Positions 16,310-25,677 are shown, counted from the stretch's first letter. The stretch is DNA of 64,000 nt from Quadrisphaera sp. RL12-1S (GCF_014270065.1 NZ_JACNME010000001.1:248001-312000); one strand, 5' to 3'. The notes: generated from the sequence alone by a model not told the origin. Made by a program: numbers and translations.

Positions 16310-16315
16310 AGGCTA
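16310..16315 (-). promoter_or_regulatory. candidate -10 box for glmS (leaderless)
   Basis: TAGCCT on the minus strand lies 7 bases before the glmS ATG. It faces the coaA start across a 43-base divergent spacer. Confidence 0.4.
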
Positions 16316-16331
16316 CGGCCCGCGCGCCAGG

Positions 16332-16337
16332 CATGAT
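16332..16337 (+). promoter_or_regulatory. candidate -10 box for coaA (leaderless)
   Basis: CATGAT lies 8 bases before the coaA GTG at 16346. No Shine-Dalgarno sequence is visible in the 43-base spacer. Confidence 0.3.
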
Positions 16338-16345
16338 GGCGCCCC

Positions 16346-17353
16346 GTGGAACCAGCCCCGCCGCGCACCGGCCCGCAGACGGCCGTGCCGGCTGCGGCGC
16401 GGCCCGGCGCCTCACCCTTCGTCGACCTCGACAGGGCCGCGTGGAGCCGCCTGCGGGCGTCCACGCCCATGAACCTCACCGCCGCGGACCTGGAGCGCGT
16501 GCGCGGCCTCGGGGAGCGCATCGACCTGCGGGAGGTCGAGGAGGTCTACCTGCCGCTGTCGCGGCTGCTGAACCTCTACGCCTCCGGGGTCCAGCGCATG
16601 CACGCCGTCACCTCCACGTTCCTCGGCGAGGGGTCGGGGGTCGCCCCCGGCCCGCGCACGCCGTTCGTCATCGGCGTCGCAGGGTCGGTGGCGGTGGGCA
16701 AGTCCACGGTGGCCCGCCTCCTGCGCGAGCTGCTCTCGCACTGGCCGGAGACGCCGCGCGTGGAGCTCGTCACCACCGACGGCTTCCTGCTGCCGAACGC
16801 CGAGCTCGAGCGGCGGGGGCTGCTCGGCCGCAAGGGCTTCCCGGAGTCCTACGACCGGCGCGCCCTGCTGCGCTTCGTCACGGCGGTGAAGTCCGGCGCC
16901 CCTGAGGTGCGGGCGCCGCTGTACTCCCACCTCGTGTACGACATCGTGCCCGGCGCCGAGGTGGTCGTCCGCTCCCCCGACGTCCTCATCGTCGAGGGCC
17001 TCAACGTGCTGCAGCCCGCCCGCCCCCGCAGCGACGGCCGCACCGGACTGGCGGTGAGCGACTTCTTCGACGTCTCGCTCTACGTGGACGCGCGCACCGA
17101 GGACGTGGCCACCTGGTACGAGGAGCGCTTCCTGCGGCTGCGGCAGACGGCGTTCTCGCGCTCGGAGTCGTACTTCCGCCGCTACGCCGACCTGTCCGAC
17201 GAGCAGGCGCGCGCCCGCGCCCGGGAGATCTGGTCGAGCATCAACGAGCCCAACCTCGTGGAGAACGTGCTCACCACCCGCGGGCGGGCCACCATCGTGC
17301 TGCGCAAGGCCGCCGACCACTCGGTGACCCGGGTGCGCCTGCGCAAGCTGTGA
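16346..17353 (+). CDS. coaA: type I pantothenate kinase
   Basis: Phosphorylates pantothenate, the committed step of coenzyme A synthesis. Seen: Walker [18 protein letters not shown] near residues 110-126, [21 protein letters not shown] and a C-terminal [10 protein letters not shown]. All are CoaA marks, separate from the CoaX type. It has 335 aa with a Pro-rich, unconserved N-terminal ~25 residues. It diverges from glmS. crcB begins 7 bases after its stop, so the three plus-strand genes are probably one unit. Confidence 0.95.
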   Translation: MEPAPPRTGPQTAVPAAARPGASPFVDLDRAAWSRLRASTPMNLTAADLERVRGLGERIDLREVEEVYLPLSRLLNLYASGVQRMHAVTSTFLGEGSGVAPGPRTPFVIGVAGSVAVGKSTVARLLRELLSHWPETPRVELVTTDGFLLPNAELERRGLLGRKGFPESYDRRALLRFVTAVKSGAPEVRAPLYSHLVYDIVPGAEVVVRSPDVLIVEGLNVLQPARPRSDGRTGLAVSDFFDVSLYVDARTEDVATWYEERFLRLRQTAFSRSESYFRRYADLSDEQARARAREIWSSINEPNLVENVLTTRGRATIVLRKAADHSVTRVRLRKL

Positions 17354-17360
17354 GCCGCTG

Positions 17361-17843
17361 GTGAGCCCCCCTCCCGCACCGGCGCCGCGCCCGCGGGTGC
17401 TGCCGCCCTGGCCGCTGGTGGGGCTGGTGGCCCTGGGTGGGGCCGTGGGAGCCCCCGCGCGGTGGGCCCTGGCGCTGTGGCTGCCGGGGCCCGCCTCCGG
17501 CTGGCCGACGGCGACCTTCACCACCAACCTCGCCGGCGCGTTCCTGCTGGGGGTGCTGCTGGAGGCCCTGGCGCGGCGGGGTCCGGACCGCGGCGGGCGC
17601 CGGGCCGTCCGGCTGGCCCTGGGCACGGGGCTGCTGGGCACCTTCACCACGTACAGCTCGTTCGCCCTCGAGGTCGACGCGTACCTCAGGTCCGGGCAGG
17701 TGGCCCTCGGCGCGGGGTACGCGCTCGCCACCGTCGTCGGCGGGCTGCTCTGCGCCGCGCTGGGCGTCCTGGTCGGCAGCCGGCTGGACGGCCGGCTGGA
17801 CCGTCGGCGGGACGGTCAGCGGGACCGTGGAGGAGCGCGGTGA
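17361..17843 (+). CDS. crcB: fluoride efflux channel CrcB (first copy)
   Basis: Small four-helix membrane protein that forms dual-topology fluoride channels. Seen: GGAVGAPARWALALW in the first segment, TFTTNLAGAFLLGVLLE with the polar Asn, and GTGLLGTFTTYSSFALEV with the phenylalanine/threonine track. The length is 160 aa, and the last 25 residues are Arg/Asp-rich and unconserved. It overlaps the second crcB by 4 bases (GTGA). No fluoride riboswitch fits in the 7-base gap after coaA. Confidence 0.93.
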   Translation: MSPPPAPAPRPRVLPPWPLVGLVALGGAVGAPARWALALWLPGPASGWPTATFTTNLAGAFLLGVLLEALARRGPDRGGRRAVRLALGTGLLGTFTTYSSFALEVDAYLRSGQVALGAGYALATVVGGLLCAALGVLVGSRLDGRLDRRRDGQRDRGGAR

Positions 17844-18286
17844 GCGCCGCTGCCCTCCTGCTCGTGGTGCTCGGCGGCGTGGTCGGCGCTCCGGCGCGCT
17901 ACGCCGTCGACACCGCCGTCACCGCGGGCCGCCAGCGGCGGCTCGAGGGGCGCGGCGAGCAGGCGGTGGCGCAGCGGCCGGCGGCGGTCGCCCCCGGGAC
18001 GCTGGCCGTCAACCTCGTGGGCGCCTTCGTGCTGGGCGTGCTGGTGGGCCTGGCACCACCCGGCGCCTCCACGTCGCGCGGGCCGCTGTGGCTCGTGGCG
18101 GGAGCCACCGGGTTCTGCGGCGCCTTCACCACCTTCAGCAGCGCCGTGGTCGAGGTGGTGCGGCTGGCGCAGACCGGGCGCTGGGGCGCCGCGGCGCTCT
18201 CGACGGCGGTGCACCTGCTCGGCAGCCTGCTGGCGCTGGCGGTGGGGCTGGCCGTCGGCCTGGCGGGACGGACCGCGGTGGGCTGA
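17840..18286 (+). CDS. crcB: fluoride efflux channel CrcB (second copy)
   Basis: Paired partner of the preceding gene, 148 aa. Seen: GGVVGAPARYAVDTAVTAG, GTLAVNLVGAFVLGVLVGLA and GATGFCGAFTTFSSAVVEVV, the same three conserved segments. GTG at 17840 overlaps the previous stop and is preceded by GGAGGAG. Tandem crcB genes usually encode opposed-topology subunits of a heterodimer. The frame is open far upstream, but that part runs through the first copy out of phase. Confidence 0.93.
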   Translation: MSAAALLLVVLGGVVGAPARYAVDTAVTAGRQRRLEGRGEQAVAQRPAAVAPGTLAVNLVGAFVLGVLVGLAPPGASTSRGPLWLVAGATGFCGAFTTFSSAVVEVVRLAQTGRWGAAALSTAVHLLGSLLALAVGLAVGLAGRTAVG

Positions 18287-18300
18287 GGGCGCCCGGGCGC

Positions 18301-19647
18301 TCAGAGCGCCAGGCGCTCCCCGACGACCGCGGCCAGGCGATCGGCCACGGCGCGGGCCTGCGACTGGTCGCCGGCCTCCACCATGACGCGGACCAGCGGC
18401 TCCGTGCCCGAGGGACGCAGCAGCACCCGGCCGCTGTCGCCCAGCTCGGCCGACGCGGCGGCCACAGCAGCCGCCACGTGCTCGTCGGTGCTGGCCCGGG
18501 ACTTGTCGACCCCGGGGACGTTGAGCAGCACCTGCGGCAGGCGCTGCACCGCACCGGCGACCTCCGCCAGGGGCAGGCCCACCTCCGCGACCCGGGCGAG
18601 CAGGTGCAGGGCCGTCAGCACACCGTCACCCGTGGTCTGGTGCTCGAGCATGACCACGTGCCCGGACTGCTCACCGCCCAGGGCGTAGCCGCCCTCGCGC
18701 ATCGCCTCGAGCACGTACCGGTCCCCGACGGCGGTCTGCAGCACCTCGACACCGGCGGCGCGCATGGCGAGCAGCAGCCCGAGGTTGCTCATGACGGTGG
18801 CGACGAGCACCTTCCCGGGCAGCTGTCCGCGCTCCGCCAGCGCCAGCGCCAGGACGCCCATGATCTGGTCACCGTCGACGACGGCCCCGGACGCGTCCAC
18901 GGCCAGGCAGCGGTCGGCGTCCCCGTCGAAGGCGATGCCGGCATCGGCACCGTGCTCGCGGACCGCGCGCTGCAGGGGCCCGAGGTGCGTCGACCCCACA
19001 CCGTCGTTGGTGTTGAGACCATCCGGCTCGGCGCCGATGACGACGACGTCAGCGCCAGCGCGGCGCAGCGCCTCCGGCCCGACGCTCCAGGCGGCGCCGT
19101 GGGCGCAGTCGACGACGACGCGCAGCCCGTCCAGCCGGTGCGGCAGCGTGGCCAGCAGGTGGTCCACGTACCGCGCCCCGGCACCGGCGTCGGCGGTGAC
19201 CCGCCCGACGCCGGCGCCCGTGGGGCGCGCCCACGGCTCGCGCAGGCGCCCCTCGATGGCGTCCTCCACCTCGTCGGGCAGCTTGTGGCCGCCCCGGGCG
19301 AAGAACTTGATGCCGTTGTCCGGCACCGGGTTGTGGGAAGCGGACAGCACCACGCCGAGGTCCGCACCGGTGGCGGCGACGACCTGGGCGATGCCCGGGG
19401 TCGGCAGCACCCCGACGTCCGAGACGTCGACCCCAGCGCTCGCCAGACCCGCGACCACCGCGGCCGAGAGGAACTCTCCCGACGCGCGGGGGTCACGCCC
19501 GACCACGGCGCGCGGGCGGTGCCCGGAGAACGCTCCTGCGTCTCCGAGCACGTGCGCCGCGGCCACCGACAGGTCGAGGGCGAGCTCCGCGGTGACGTCG
19601 ACGTTCGCGAGACCGCGAACGCCGTCGGTGCCGAAGTAGCGACCCAT
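18301..19647 (-). CDS. glmM: phosphoglucosamine mutase
   Basis: Converts glucosamine-6-phosphate to glucosamine-1-phosphate for UDP-GlcNAc. Seen: [20 protein letters not shown] at the start, [17 protein letters not shown] with the phosphoserine, the metal loop [12 protein letters not shown] and [15 protein letters not shown] near the end. The length, 448 aa, is normal. It lies 54 bases after rpsI, the usual rplM-rpsI-glmM order. Confidence 0.97.
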   Translation of the reverse strand: MGRYFGTDGVRGLANVDVTAELALDLSVAAAHVLGDAGAFSGHRPRAVVGRDPRASGEFLSAAVVAGLASAGVDVSDVGVLPTPGIAQVVAATGADLGVVLSASHNPVPDNGIKFFARGGHKLPDEVEDAIEGRLREPWARPTGAGVGRVTADAGAGARYVDHLLATLPHRLDGLRVVVDCAHGAAWSVGPEALRRAGADVVVIGAEPDGLNTNDGVGSTHLGPLQRAVREHGADAGIAFDGDADRCLAVDASGAVVDGDQIMGVLALALAERGQLPGKVLVATVMSNLGLLLAMRAAGVEVLQTAVGDRYVLEAMREGGYALGGEQSGHVVMLEHQTTGDGVLTALHLLARVAEVGLPLAEVAGAVQRLPQVLLNVPGVDKSRASTDEHVAAAVAAASAELGDSGRVLLRPSGTEPLVRVMVEAGDQSQARAVADRLAAVVGERLAL

Positions 19648-19701
19648 GTCAGCCTCTGGTCCTGCTCGTGCTGCGGGGAAGCTGCAGCCGGACGAGCCGG
19701 A

Positions 19702-20208
19702 TCAGCGCTTGCTGTACTGGGGAGCCTTGCGGGCCTTCTTGAGGCCGGCCTTCTTGCGCTCCTTGATCCGCGCGTCGCGGCTGAGGAAGCCGGCCTTCTT
19801 CAGCGAGGGGCGGTTCGCCTCGACGTCGATGCCGTTGAGGGAGCGGGCGATGCCCAGGCGCAGCGCACCGGCCTGCCCGGAGACGCCGCCGCCGTCGATG
19901 CGGGCGATGACGTCGAAACGGCCCTCGACCTCGGTGACGCGGAAGGGCTCGTTCACCATCTGCTGGTGGACCTTGTTCGGGAAGTACGACTCGAGGTCGC
20001 GCCCGTTGATGGACCACTGGCCGGTGCCGGGGACGATGCGCACCCGCGCCACGGCCTCCTTGCGACGGCCGGTGGCCGCGCCCGGAGCGGTGATGCTCGA
20101 CCCGCCGCCGGCGATGCCGGGGGTGGTGGTCGAGTAGCTGCTCAGCTCGTCCTCGTCGTAGGTGCCGTCCTCGAGGGGGGCGTCGACGGGAGCGGTGTCG
20201 GTGCTCAA
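19702..20208 (-). CDS. rpsI: 30S ribosomal protein S9
   Basis: The conserved core starts at [16 protein letters not shown] (about residue 46) and ends in the decoding-site tail KAPQYSKR. At 168 aa it is ~40 residues longer than usual because of an acidic, Ser- and Gly-rich N-terminus. The start is TTG at 20208, with AGGAGG about 8 bases upstream. It lies 19 bases after rplM and is co-transcribed with it. Confidence 0.96.
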   Translation of the reverse strand: MSTDTAPVDAPLEDGTYDEDELSSYSTTTPGIAGGGSSITAPGAATGRRKEAVARVRIVPGTGQWSINGRDLESYFPNKVHQQMVNEPFRVTEVEGRFDVIARIDGGGVSGQAGALRLGIARSLNGIDVEANRPSLKKAGFLSRDARIKERKKAGLKKARKAPQYSKR

Positions 20209-20227
20209 CGGAGGTCCTCCTGCGCGC

Positions 20228-20671
20228 TCACTGCGCGACCTGGGTCAGGGTGTACGGCGTGGGCTTCTGGGCGGCGTGGGGGTGCTCGGGGCCCGCGTAG
20301 ACCTTGAGCTTGCCGAGGACCTCGCGGCCCAGGGAGTTCTTGGGGATCATGCCGCGCACAGCGCGCTCGATGGCGCGCTCGGGGTCGCGGGCGAGGAGGT
20401 CGGTGTAGCGCTCCGACTTCAGGCCGCCCGGGTAGCCCGAGTGGCGGTAGACCCGCTTCTGCTCCGACTTGCTGCCCGTGAGGACCACCTTGTCGGCGTT
20501 GATGATGATGACGAAGTCACCGGTGTCGACGTGCGGGGCGAACACGGGCTTGTGCTTGCCGCGCAGCAGACGCGCGGTCTGGCTGGCCAGACGGCCCAGG
20601 ACGACGTCCGAGGCGTCGATGACGTGCCAGGCGCGGTCGACCTCGCCGGGCTTGGGGGTGTACGTGCGCAC
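20228..20671 (-). CDS. rplM: 50S ribosomal protein L13
   Basis: 147 aa, the normal length. Seen: [20 protein letters not shown] at the start, [20 protein letters not shown] and [22 protein letters not shown] at 20671 is chosen because family similarity starts there, although the frame continues to 20773. A strong promoter lies 130 bases upstream. Confidence 0.97.
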   Translation of the reverse strand: MRTYTPKPGEVDRAWHVIDASDVVLGRLASQTARLLRGKHKPVFAPHVDTGDFVIIINADKVVLTGSKSEQKRVYRHSGYPGGLKSERYTDLLARDPERAIERAVRGMIPKNSLGREVLGKLKVYAGPEHPHAAQKPTPYTLTQVAQ

Positions 20672-20800
20672 GCTCGGACCTTCGCTCTGTGGACAGTGGT
20701 TCGTGAGGGGTGGATCTGGTACTGCTGGGAGTGCGTCTCGACCGGGTGCGCCGGAGGTGTGCCCACCGTTCACGGCGACGTCGAACGCACGACGGCCAGC

Positions 20801-20830
20801 AGACTACTCGGCGTCGTCCCGCCGGGTCAA
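20801..20830 (-). promoter_or_regulatory. promoter of rplM-rpsI
   Basis: On the minus strand, TTGACC (20825-20830) and TAGTCT (20801-20806) are 18 bases apart. Transcription would start near 20794, leaving a leader of about 120 bases. The -35 box is part of the T-run of the preceding terminator. Confidence 0.75.
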
Positions 20831-20834
20831 AACG

Positions 20835-20867
20835 CGGCCCCGGCCCGGACGAGCCGGGCCGGGGCCG
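20835..20867 (-). terminator. rho-independent terminator upstream of rplM
   Basis: Fourteen-base perfect arms (20835-20848 and 20854-20867) with a 5-base loop are followed on the minus strand by CGTTTTGACC. It ends the DUF5709 transcript, and its T-run merges into the rplM -35 box. Confidence 0.85.
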
Positions 20868-20899
20868 TGACGACGCGACCCGCGCTGCGGGTCCCTCAG

Positions 20900-20947
20900 G
20901 CGTCCTCTCGGGCGTCCTCTTGCGCGTCCTCTCAGGCGTCCTCGGGG
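20900..20947. repeat. four 12-base tandem units at the DUF5709 gene 3' end
   Basis: Four units of GCGTCCTCTCGG-like sequence start at 20900, 20912, 20924 and 20936. On the minus strand each encodes Glu-Asp-Ala plus one more residue. The stop codon of the gene lies inside the third unit, and two further units follow it in frame before another TGA. Confidence 0.85.
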
Positions 20948-21450
20948 TCCGGGACCACGTGCACGGCGGCCTCCTCCGCGGAGGCGGCTCCGCCGTCGAT
21001 CCCGGCGTCGCTCGCCACGGCGCTCTTCTCGCGGTCCTCACCGGCGCCCTGGTCGGGCTCCACGAGGCGGCCGGCGCGCTGGTCGCCGACCTCGTCGTCC
21101 AGCAGCTCCCCCTCGAGGTCGCCCGAGGCGGGCTGGTCCGCGGGGAGGTCGCTGTCGTCGGCGAGACCGGCCGAGGCGTCGGGGTCGCCGCTGCCCCGGG
21201 CCTGGCCCTCCTCGTCGCTGCCGTCGAGGACGACGGAGGTCGACGGGTCGGGCTCCTCCTCCGCGAGGCGCTCGTCGAGGCTCTCTCCCGCGAGCTCCTC
21301 GTCGGCGGTCATGCCGAACCTGCCGACGCGGGCCTCGCGCTCGCGCGGCGAGTGCCCCTCGTCGAGGAGCTCGCTGGCGTAGGCGTCGTCCTCGGTGTCG
21401 GCCAGCGAGGTGATCGGGTCCTGGTCGGGCTGGGCCCCGGGGGTGCTCAT
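20932..21450 (-). CDS. DUF5709 domain-containing acidic protein
   Basis: Strongly acidic, 172-aa soluble protein. The N-terminal part carries DEGHSPREREARVGRFGMTA followed by DEELAGESLDERLAEEEPD, the actinobacterial DUF5709 signature; its function is unknown. The rest is low-complexity Asp, Glu, Ala and Gly. ATG at 21450 is the start because the conserved part follows it; the frame is open further upstream into truA. The gene lies 25 bases after truA on the same strand. Its 3' end runs into a 12-base tandem repeat that contains the stop codon. Confidence 0.8.
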   Translation of the reverse strand: MSTPGAQPDQDPITSLADTEDDAYASELLDEGHSPREREARVGRFGMTADEELAGESLDERLAEEEPDPSTSVVLDGSDEEGQARGSGDPDASAGLADDSDLPADQPASGDLEGELLDDEVGDQRAGRLVEPDQGAGEDREKSAVASDAGIDGGAASAEEAAVHVVPDPEDA

Positions 21451-21475
21451 GGTCACGAGGCTGCCACGGGGCGCC

Positions 21476-22387
21476 TCAGACGTCCTGCTGAGCGCGCCCC
21501 ACCGGGTGCGGCACCGCCTCGTCGTCGCGTCGCGCACGGGCCTGCAGGACCCGGAGCGCGAGGCGGGAGTCCTCGGGGTAGTCGACCCGCTCGAGGACGA
21601 GGCCGTGGGCGGGGGCCACGGTGACGCCGGGGTCGCGCCGGGCGGAGGCCAGGACCTGCGCGGGCCACTCCACCGGCCGCCGCCCCGAGCCGACCGCGAC
21701 GGCGGCCCCCACCAGCGCGCGCACCATGGAGTGGCAGAAGGCGTCGGCGACCACCTCCGCCACCACCAGACCAGCCTCCCCCGCCGGGGCGCTGTCGGGG
21801 GTGCGGCTCCACCGGTACCGCAGCAGGGTGCGCGTGGTGGTCGCGCCCTCGCGCGGCCGGCAGAACGCGGCGAAGTCGTGCAGGCCCTCCAGAGCGGCGG
21901 ACGCCGCGTCCATGGCCGCCACGTCCAGCCGCCCGCGGGCGCTGCCGGCGCGGCGGGCGTCCACCACGTCGTGGCGGCGCAGCGGATCCCCTCCCCCCGG
22001 CCGGTCGGAGAGCCGGTAGGCGTAGTGGCGGCGCAGGGCGGCGAACCGGGCGTCGAAGCCGTCCGGCGCCGGGCTCGCCGACACGACGACGACGTCGGGC
22101 GGCAGGACGCCCGCCAGGCGCGTCACGAGGGACTCCCCCGGGGTCCTGGCGGACCTCCCGGGCAGCTGGCCCCACGCCGCCCGGGGCAGGTCGACGTGCA
22201 CCACCTGGCCTCGCGCGTGCACCCCCGCGTCGGTGCGGCCCGCCACGACCGTGGTGGGGGCCTCGGGCAGCCTCAGGACGCGGGCGAGCCCGGTCTCCAG
22301 CTCCCCCTGCACCGTCCGCAGGCCCGGCTGCCGGGCCCACCCGGCGAAGGCCGTGCCGTCGTAGCCGAGGTCCAGGCGCACCCTCAC
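21476..22387 (-). CDS. truA: tRNA pseudouridine(38-40) synthase
   Basis: Modifies U38-U40 in the anticodon arm. Seen: [19 protein letters not shown] at the start and [18 protein letters not shown] with catalytic Asp53. SHMVR-like [19 protein letters not shown] follows in the second half. GTG at 22387 is preferred, with AGGAGG 8 bases upstream (303 aa). GTG at 22420 and earlier codons are possible but poorly supported. It follows a strong terminator after rplQ, so it needs its own promoter or read-through. Confidence 0.95.
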   Translation of the reverse strand: MRVRLDLGYDGTAFAGWARQPGLRTVQGELETGLARVLRLPEAPTTVVAGRTDAGVHARGQVVHVDLPRAAWGQLPGRSARTPGESLVTRLAGVLPPDVVVVSASPAPDGFDARFAALRRHYAYRLSDRPGGGDPLRRHDVVDARRAGSARGRLDVAAMDAASAALEGLHDFAAFCRPREGATTTRTLLRYRWSRTPDSAPAGEAGLVVAEVVADAFCHSMVRALVGAAVAVGSGRRPVEWPAQVLASARRDPGVTVAPAHGLVLERVDYPEDSRLALRVLQARARRDDEAVPHPVGRAQQDV

Positions 22388-22492
22388 GGCGCCCGCCTCC
22401 TGTCCTCCCGCGTCGGTCACCCGAGGACCCTGCCACGACCGCCACGACTGCCAGGACCACCGCCGCGGCCCCGAGGGGACCGCCCCGGACGA

Positions 22493-22528
22493 CGAGGACC
22501 CCCGCACCGGTCGGTGCGGGGGTCCTCG
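22493..22528 (-). terminator. terminator of the alpha operon after rplQ
   Basis: Sixteen-base perfect arms (22493-22508 and 22513-22528) with a 4-base loop start 16 bases after the rplQ stop. Confidence 0.85.
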
Positions 22529-22543
22529 AGGACGTCGTGGACG

Positions 22544-23140
22544 TCAGGCCTTGGGCGCCTCGGCGGAGCCGGCGGCGTCGTCGACCTGGGCCTCGGCGGG
22601 GGTGACCGCCGTGGTCTCGCCGGCCTCGGCGGCCGGGGCCGCCTGGGTCGTCGCCTCGGCCTGCTCCTGCGGCGCCTGCTCGGCGGCGGGCGCCTCCTCG
22701 GCGGGCGCGGCGGGCTGGTTGCCGCGGGCCGAGCGGGCGGTGGCGGCCTCGGCCTCGCGCACGGTGGCGGCGCGGGCCGTGAGGGGCTCCATGACCAGCT
22801 CGATGACGGCCATGGGGGCCATGTCGCCCTTGCGGGGGCCGATCTTCGTGATCCGGGTGTAGCCACCCGGGCGCTCCGCCATGGCGGGGCCGATCTCGGT
22901 GAAGAGGGCGTGCACGACGCCCTTGTCCTTCACGGTCGACAGGACGCGGCGGCGGGCCGCGAGGTCACCGCGCTTCGCGAACGTCACGAGGCGCTCGGCC
23001 AGGGGGCGCAGGCGCTTGGCCTTGGCCTCCGTGGTCGTGATGCTGCGGTGCTCGAACAGCTGGGTGGCCAGGCCGGCGAGCAGCAGGCGCTCGTGCGCCG
23101 GGCCGCTGCCGAGCCGCGGACCCTTGGTGGGGGTGGGCAT
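22544..23140 (-). CDS. rplQ: 50S ribosomal protein L17
   Basis: The conserved core ([40 protein letters not shown]; the C-terminal [15 protein letters not shown]) fills about residues 1-120. A further ~75 residues form an Ala/Glu/Gln-rich tail, giving 198 aa against ~120 in many bacteria. Such tails are common on actinobacterial L17. It is the last gene of the rpsM-rpsK-rpoA-rplQ unit, 121 bases after rpoA. Confidence 0.96.
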   Translation of the reverse strand: MPTPTKGPRLGSGPAHERLLLAGLATQLFEHRSITTTEAKAKRLRPLAERLVTFAKRGDLAARRRVLSTVKDKGVVHALFTEIGPAMAERPGGYTRITKIGPRKGDMAPMAVIELVMEPLTARAATVREAEAATARSARGNQPAAPAEEAPAAEQAPQEQAEATTQAAPAAEAGETTAVTPAEAQVDDAAGSAEAPKA

Positions 23141-23180
23141 CTCGTCTCCAGTGATCGTCAGTCGTGCGTCGGTGCTGCCG

Positions 23181-23245
23181 CTCCGGGCACCGGGCCGCGT
23201 GGCCCGGCGCCCGGAGGCGCTCAGCGCTGGTCAGGGATGACCAGC
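23181..23245 (-). other. two hairpins in the rpoA-rplQ spacer
   Basis: The first in the direction of transcription is 23226-23245 (8-base arms GCTGGTCA/TGACCAGC, loop of 4). The second is 23181-23216 (16-base arms, one mismatch, loop of 4). They fall between two co-oriented ribosomal genes, so they may attenuate rplQ or act as an mRNA processing or stabilising site. Confidence 0.6.
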
Positions 23246-23261
23246 ACCGCGGGGGTGTGGC

Positions 23262-24278
23262 TCAGTACTGCTCGGTCTCGGCGAACGCGGAGTCGTCGTC
23301 CGCGCCGTAGCTGTCGACCGCCAGGCCGGGGTCGAACCCGGGCGGGCTGTCCTTGAGCTGCAGGCCCATGCCCTGCAGCTTGACCTTGACCTCGTCGATG
23401 GACTTCGCGCCGAAGTTGCGGATGTCCATCAGGTCGGCCTCGCTGCGCGCGGTGAGCTCACCCACGGTGTGGATGCCCTCGCGCTTGAGGCAGTTGTAGG
23501 AGCGGACCGTGAGCTCGAGCTCCTCGATCGGCAGGGCCAGGTCGGCCGCCAGCGCGGCGTCCGACGGCGAGGGGCCGATGTCGATGCCCTCGGCCTCGAC
23601 GTTGAGCTCGCGGGCGAGCCCGAACAGCTCCATGAGCGTCTTGCCCGCGCTCGCCATCGCGTCGCGGGGACGCGTCGACGGCTTGGTCTCGACGTCCACG
23701 ACGAGGCGGTCGAAGTCGGTGCGCTGCTCGACGCGGGTCGCCTCGACCTTGTAGGTCACCTTGAGGACCGGAGAGTAGATGGAGTCGACCGGGATCCGGC
23801 CGATCTCCGCGTCCGCGTCCTTGTTCTGGGCGGCCGACACGTAGCCGCGACCGCGCTCGACGGTCAGCTCCACCTCGAGGCGGGCGGTCTCGTCGAGGGT
23901 GGCCAGCTCCAGCTCGGGGTTGTGCACCTCGACGCCGGCCGGAGGCGCGATGTCGGCGGCGGTCACCACCCCGGGGCCCTGCTTGCGCAGGTACATCACC
24001 ACGGGCTCGTCGTGCTCGCTGGAGACGACGAGGCCCTTGATGCCCAGGATGAGCTCGGTCACGTCCTCCTTGACCCCGGGCACCGTGCTGAACTCGTGGA
24101 GCACGCCGTCGATGCGGATGCTCGTCACGGCCGCGCCCGGGATGGACGACAGGAGCGTGCGGCGCAGGGAGTTGCCGAGGGTGTAGCCGAAGCCGGGCTC
24201 GAGGGGCTCGATGACGAAGCGCGAGCGGTGCTCGCCGATCGGCTCCTCGAGGAGCGTGGGGCGCTGTGCGATGAGCAC
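23262..24278 (-). CDS. rpoA: DNA-directed RNA polymerase subunit alpha
   Basis: 338 aa. The N-terminal assembly domain ([20 protein letters not shown], near residues 26-45) is followed by a linker. The C-terminal DNA- and activator-binding domain follows from about residue 250 ([34 protein letters not shown]). The tail is acidic. The start is GTG at 24278. rpsD does not separate rpsK and rpoA here, as in Streptomyces. Confidence 0.98.
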   Translation of the reverse strand: MLIAQRPTLLEEPIGEHRSRFVIEPLEPGFGYTLGNSLRRTLLSSIPGAAVTSIRIDGVLHEFSTVPGVKEDVTELILGIKGLVVSSEHDEPVVMYLRKQGPGVVTAADIAPPAGVEVHNPELELATLDETARLEVELTVERGRGYVSAAQNKDADAEIGRIPVDSIYSPVLKVTYKVEATRVEQRTDFDRLVVDVETKPSTRPRDAMASAGKTLMELFGLARELNVEAEGIDIGPSPSDAALAADLALPIEELELTVRSYNCLKREGIHTVGELTARSEADLMDIRNFGAKSIDEVKVKLQGMGLQLKDSPPGFDPGLAVDSYGADDDSAFAETEQY

Positions 24279-24388
24279 GGGTGCTGCCTTCCTGCCGCGG
24301 GTCCGCCATATGACCCGAGCGGCGTGCGTGCGCCCCGGTCGGCGTCGGTCTGCCGTCCGGGGGTGGGGCTGGTGGAGCGGGAAGAGCT

Positions 24389-24424
24389 CACCGGGGCGCG
24401 GACCAGCAGGCCCGCGCCCCGGTG
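24389..24424 (-). other. terminator-like hairpin in the rpsK-rpoA spacer
   Basis: Thirteen-base perfect arms (24389-24401 and 24412-24424) with a 10-base loop begin 7 bases after the rpsK stop. The spacer to rpoA is 152 bases. It may reduce read-through into rpoA. Confidence 0.6.
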
Positions 24425-24430
24425 GGCGCG

Positions 24431-24844
24431 TCAGACGCGGCGGCGCTTCGGGGGGCGCGTGCCGTTGTGCGGGACGGGCGTCACGTCGGAGATCTGCCCG
24501 ACCTCCAGGCCGGTGGCCTGCAGCGAGCGGATCGCGGTCTCGCGGCCGGAGCCGGGGCCCTTGACGAAGACGTCGACCTTGCGCATGCCGTGCTCCTGGG
24601 CGCGGCGGGCGGCCGCCTCAGCGGCCATCTGCGCGGCGAACGGCGTGGACTTGCGCGAGCCCTTGAAGCCGACCTGGCCCGCGGAGGCCCAGGAGATCAC
24701 GGCGCCCGAGGGGTCGGTGATCGACACGATGGTGTTGTTGAAGGTGCTCTTGATGTGCGCCTGGCCGACGGCGACGTTCTTCCGCTCCTTGCGGCGCGGG
24801 CGGCGGGCGGCGCCGGCTGCGGCGCGACGGGTCGTGGGGGGCAT
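24431..24844 (-). CDS. rpsK: 30S ribosomal protein S11
   Basis: 137 aa. Seen: [40 protein letters not shown] and the C-terminal [18 protein letters not shown], all characteristic. The N-terminus is basic and Ala-rich. It forms the platform of the small subunit near the mRNA exit. It follows rpsM after 113 bases. Confidence 0.98.
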   Translation of the reverse strand: MPPTTRRAAAGAARRPRRKERKNVAVGQAHIKSTFNNTIVSITDPSGAVISWASAGQVGFKGSRKSTPFAAQMAAEAAARRAQEHGMRKVDVFVKGPGSGRETAIRSLQATGLEVGQISDVTPVPHNGTRPPKRRRV

Positions 24845-24957
24845 GGCTGTTCTCCTGGGTCCGAGGTCTCGTGTGCGGCTGGCCGTGGGGCCGTGGGGCG
24901 GCTGGGCGGTCGCTGCGCCGTGACGAGGTCGCGGCAGCAGCGGTGCTCAGCCGCGCG

Positions 24958-25338
24958 TCACTTGCGCCCGGCCTTCTTCTTGCCGGCGACCGTGCGCTTC
25001 GGGCCCTTGCGGGTGCGCGCGTTGGTCTTGGTGCGCTGGCCGCGCACGGGCAGACCGCGGCGGTGCCGCAGGCCCTCGTAAGTGCCGATCTCCACCTTGC
25101 GGCGGATGTCGGCGGCCACCTCGCGGCGGAGGTCGCCCTCGACCCGGAAGTTCGCCTCGATGTACTCGCGCAGCGCGACCTGCTCGGGCTCCCCGAGGTC
25201 GCGCACGCGGACGTCACCGCTGATGCCGGTCGCTGCGAGCACCTCGTGCGCGCGGGTCCGGCCGATGCCGAAGATGTAGGTGAGCGCCACCTCGAGCCGC
25301 TTCTCGCGGGGGAGGTCGACGCCGACGATGCGTGCCAC
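24958..25338 (-). CDS. rpsM: 30S ribosomal protein S13
   Basis: 126 aa from the GTG at 25338, which has AGGA 5-8 bases upstream and gives the usual N-terminus [14 protein letters not shown]. An in-frame ATG at 25356 would add six residues and has no ribosome-binding site. Also seen: [14 protein letters not shown] and the basic tail [18 protein letters not shown] that contacts tRNA. Confidence 0.96.
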   Translation of the reverse strand: MARIVGVDLPREKRLEVALTYIFGIGRTRAHEVLAATGISGDVRVRDLGEPEQVALREYIEANFRVEGDLRREVAADIRRKVEIGTYEGLRHRRGLPVRGQRTKTNARTRKGPKRTVAGKKKAGRK

Positions 25339-25500
25339 TGCTGTCCTGTCCGTCATCCGGAGGTCTGCGGCAACCCGTCCCCGCCGGACGGCGGGTCCCC
25401 GGCCTCCGGGCCGGGGGTGTCGGCCCTGGGGGCCGTGGGCTGCTCTGCGTGCTGGTGGTTCTGGTGGAGCTGGGTGGTGCGTCGTGCGGTGGTGCTCTGC

Positions 25501-25614
25501 TCAGCCCTGGCGCTGCTTGTGGCGCAGGTTCTCGCAGATGACCATCACGCGACCGTGCCGGCGGATCACCTTGCACTTGTCGCAGATCTGCTTGACGCTC
25601 GGCTTGACCTTCAT
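25501..25614 (-). CDS. rpmJ: 50S ribosomal protein L36 (zinc-ribbon form)
   Basis: A 37-aa gene. The product starts [20 protein letters not shown] and ends in NLRHKQRQG. Cys11, Cys14, Cys27 and His32 form the complete zinc site of the C+ type. It lies between infA and rpsM, its usual place. The ATG at 25612-25614 has no competing start nearby. Confidence 0.97.
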   Translation of the reverse strand: MKVKPSVKQICDKCKVIRRHGRVMVICENLRHKQRQG

Positions 25615-25677
25615 GATCGTCCTGTCGTGCGGGGTGGCGGCTGCGGGGTGGGGCTGCGGACCGCTGCTGTCAGCGGC

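Noticed and set aside
17354-17360. Possible fluoride riboswitch before crcB
   Set aside because: Only 7 bases separate coaA and crcB, and no riboswitch core was seen upstream.
17779-17830. Imperfect repeats at the end of the first crcB
   Set aside because: The units (GGCTGGAC, GGCGGGAC and similar) are too divergent to call a tandem repeat; they encode an Arg/Asp tail.
18287-18303. GC palindrome between crcB and glmM as a terminator
   Set aside because: Only 14 bases lie between the stop codons, and the short GCGCCCGGGCGC match is expected by chance at this GC content.
25338-25356. ATG at 25356 as the rpsM start
   Set aside because: It adds six unconserved residues and has no ribosome-binding site; GTG at 25338 gives the standard S13 N-terminus.
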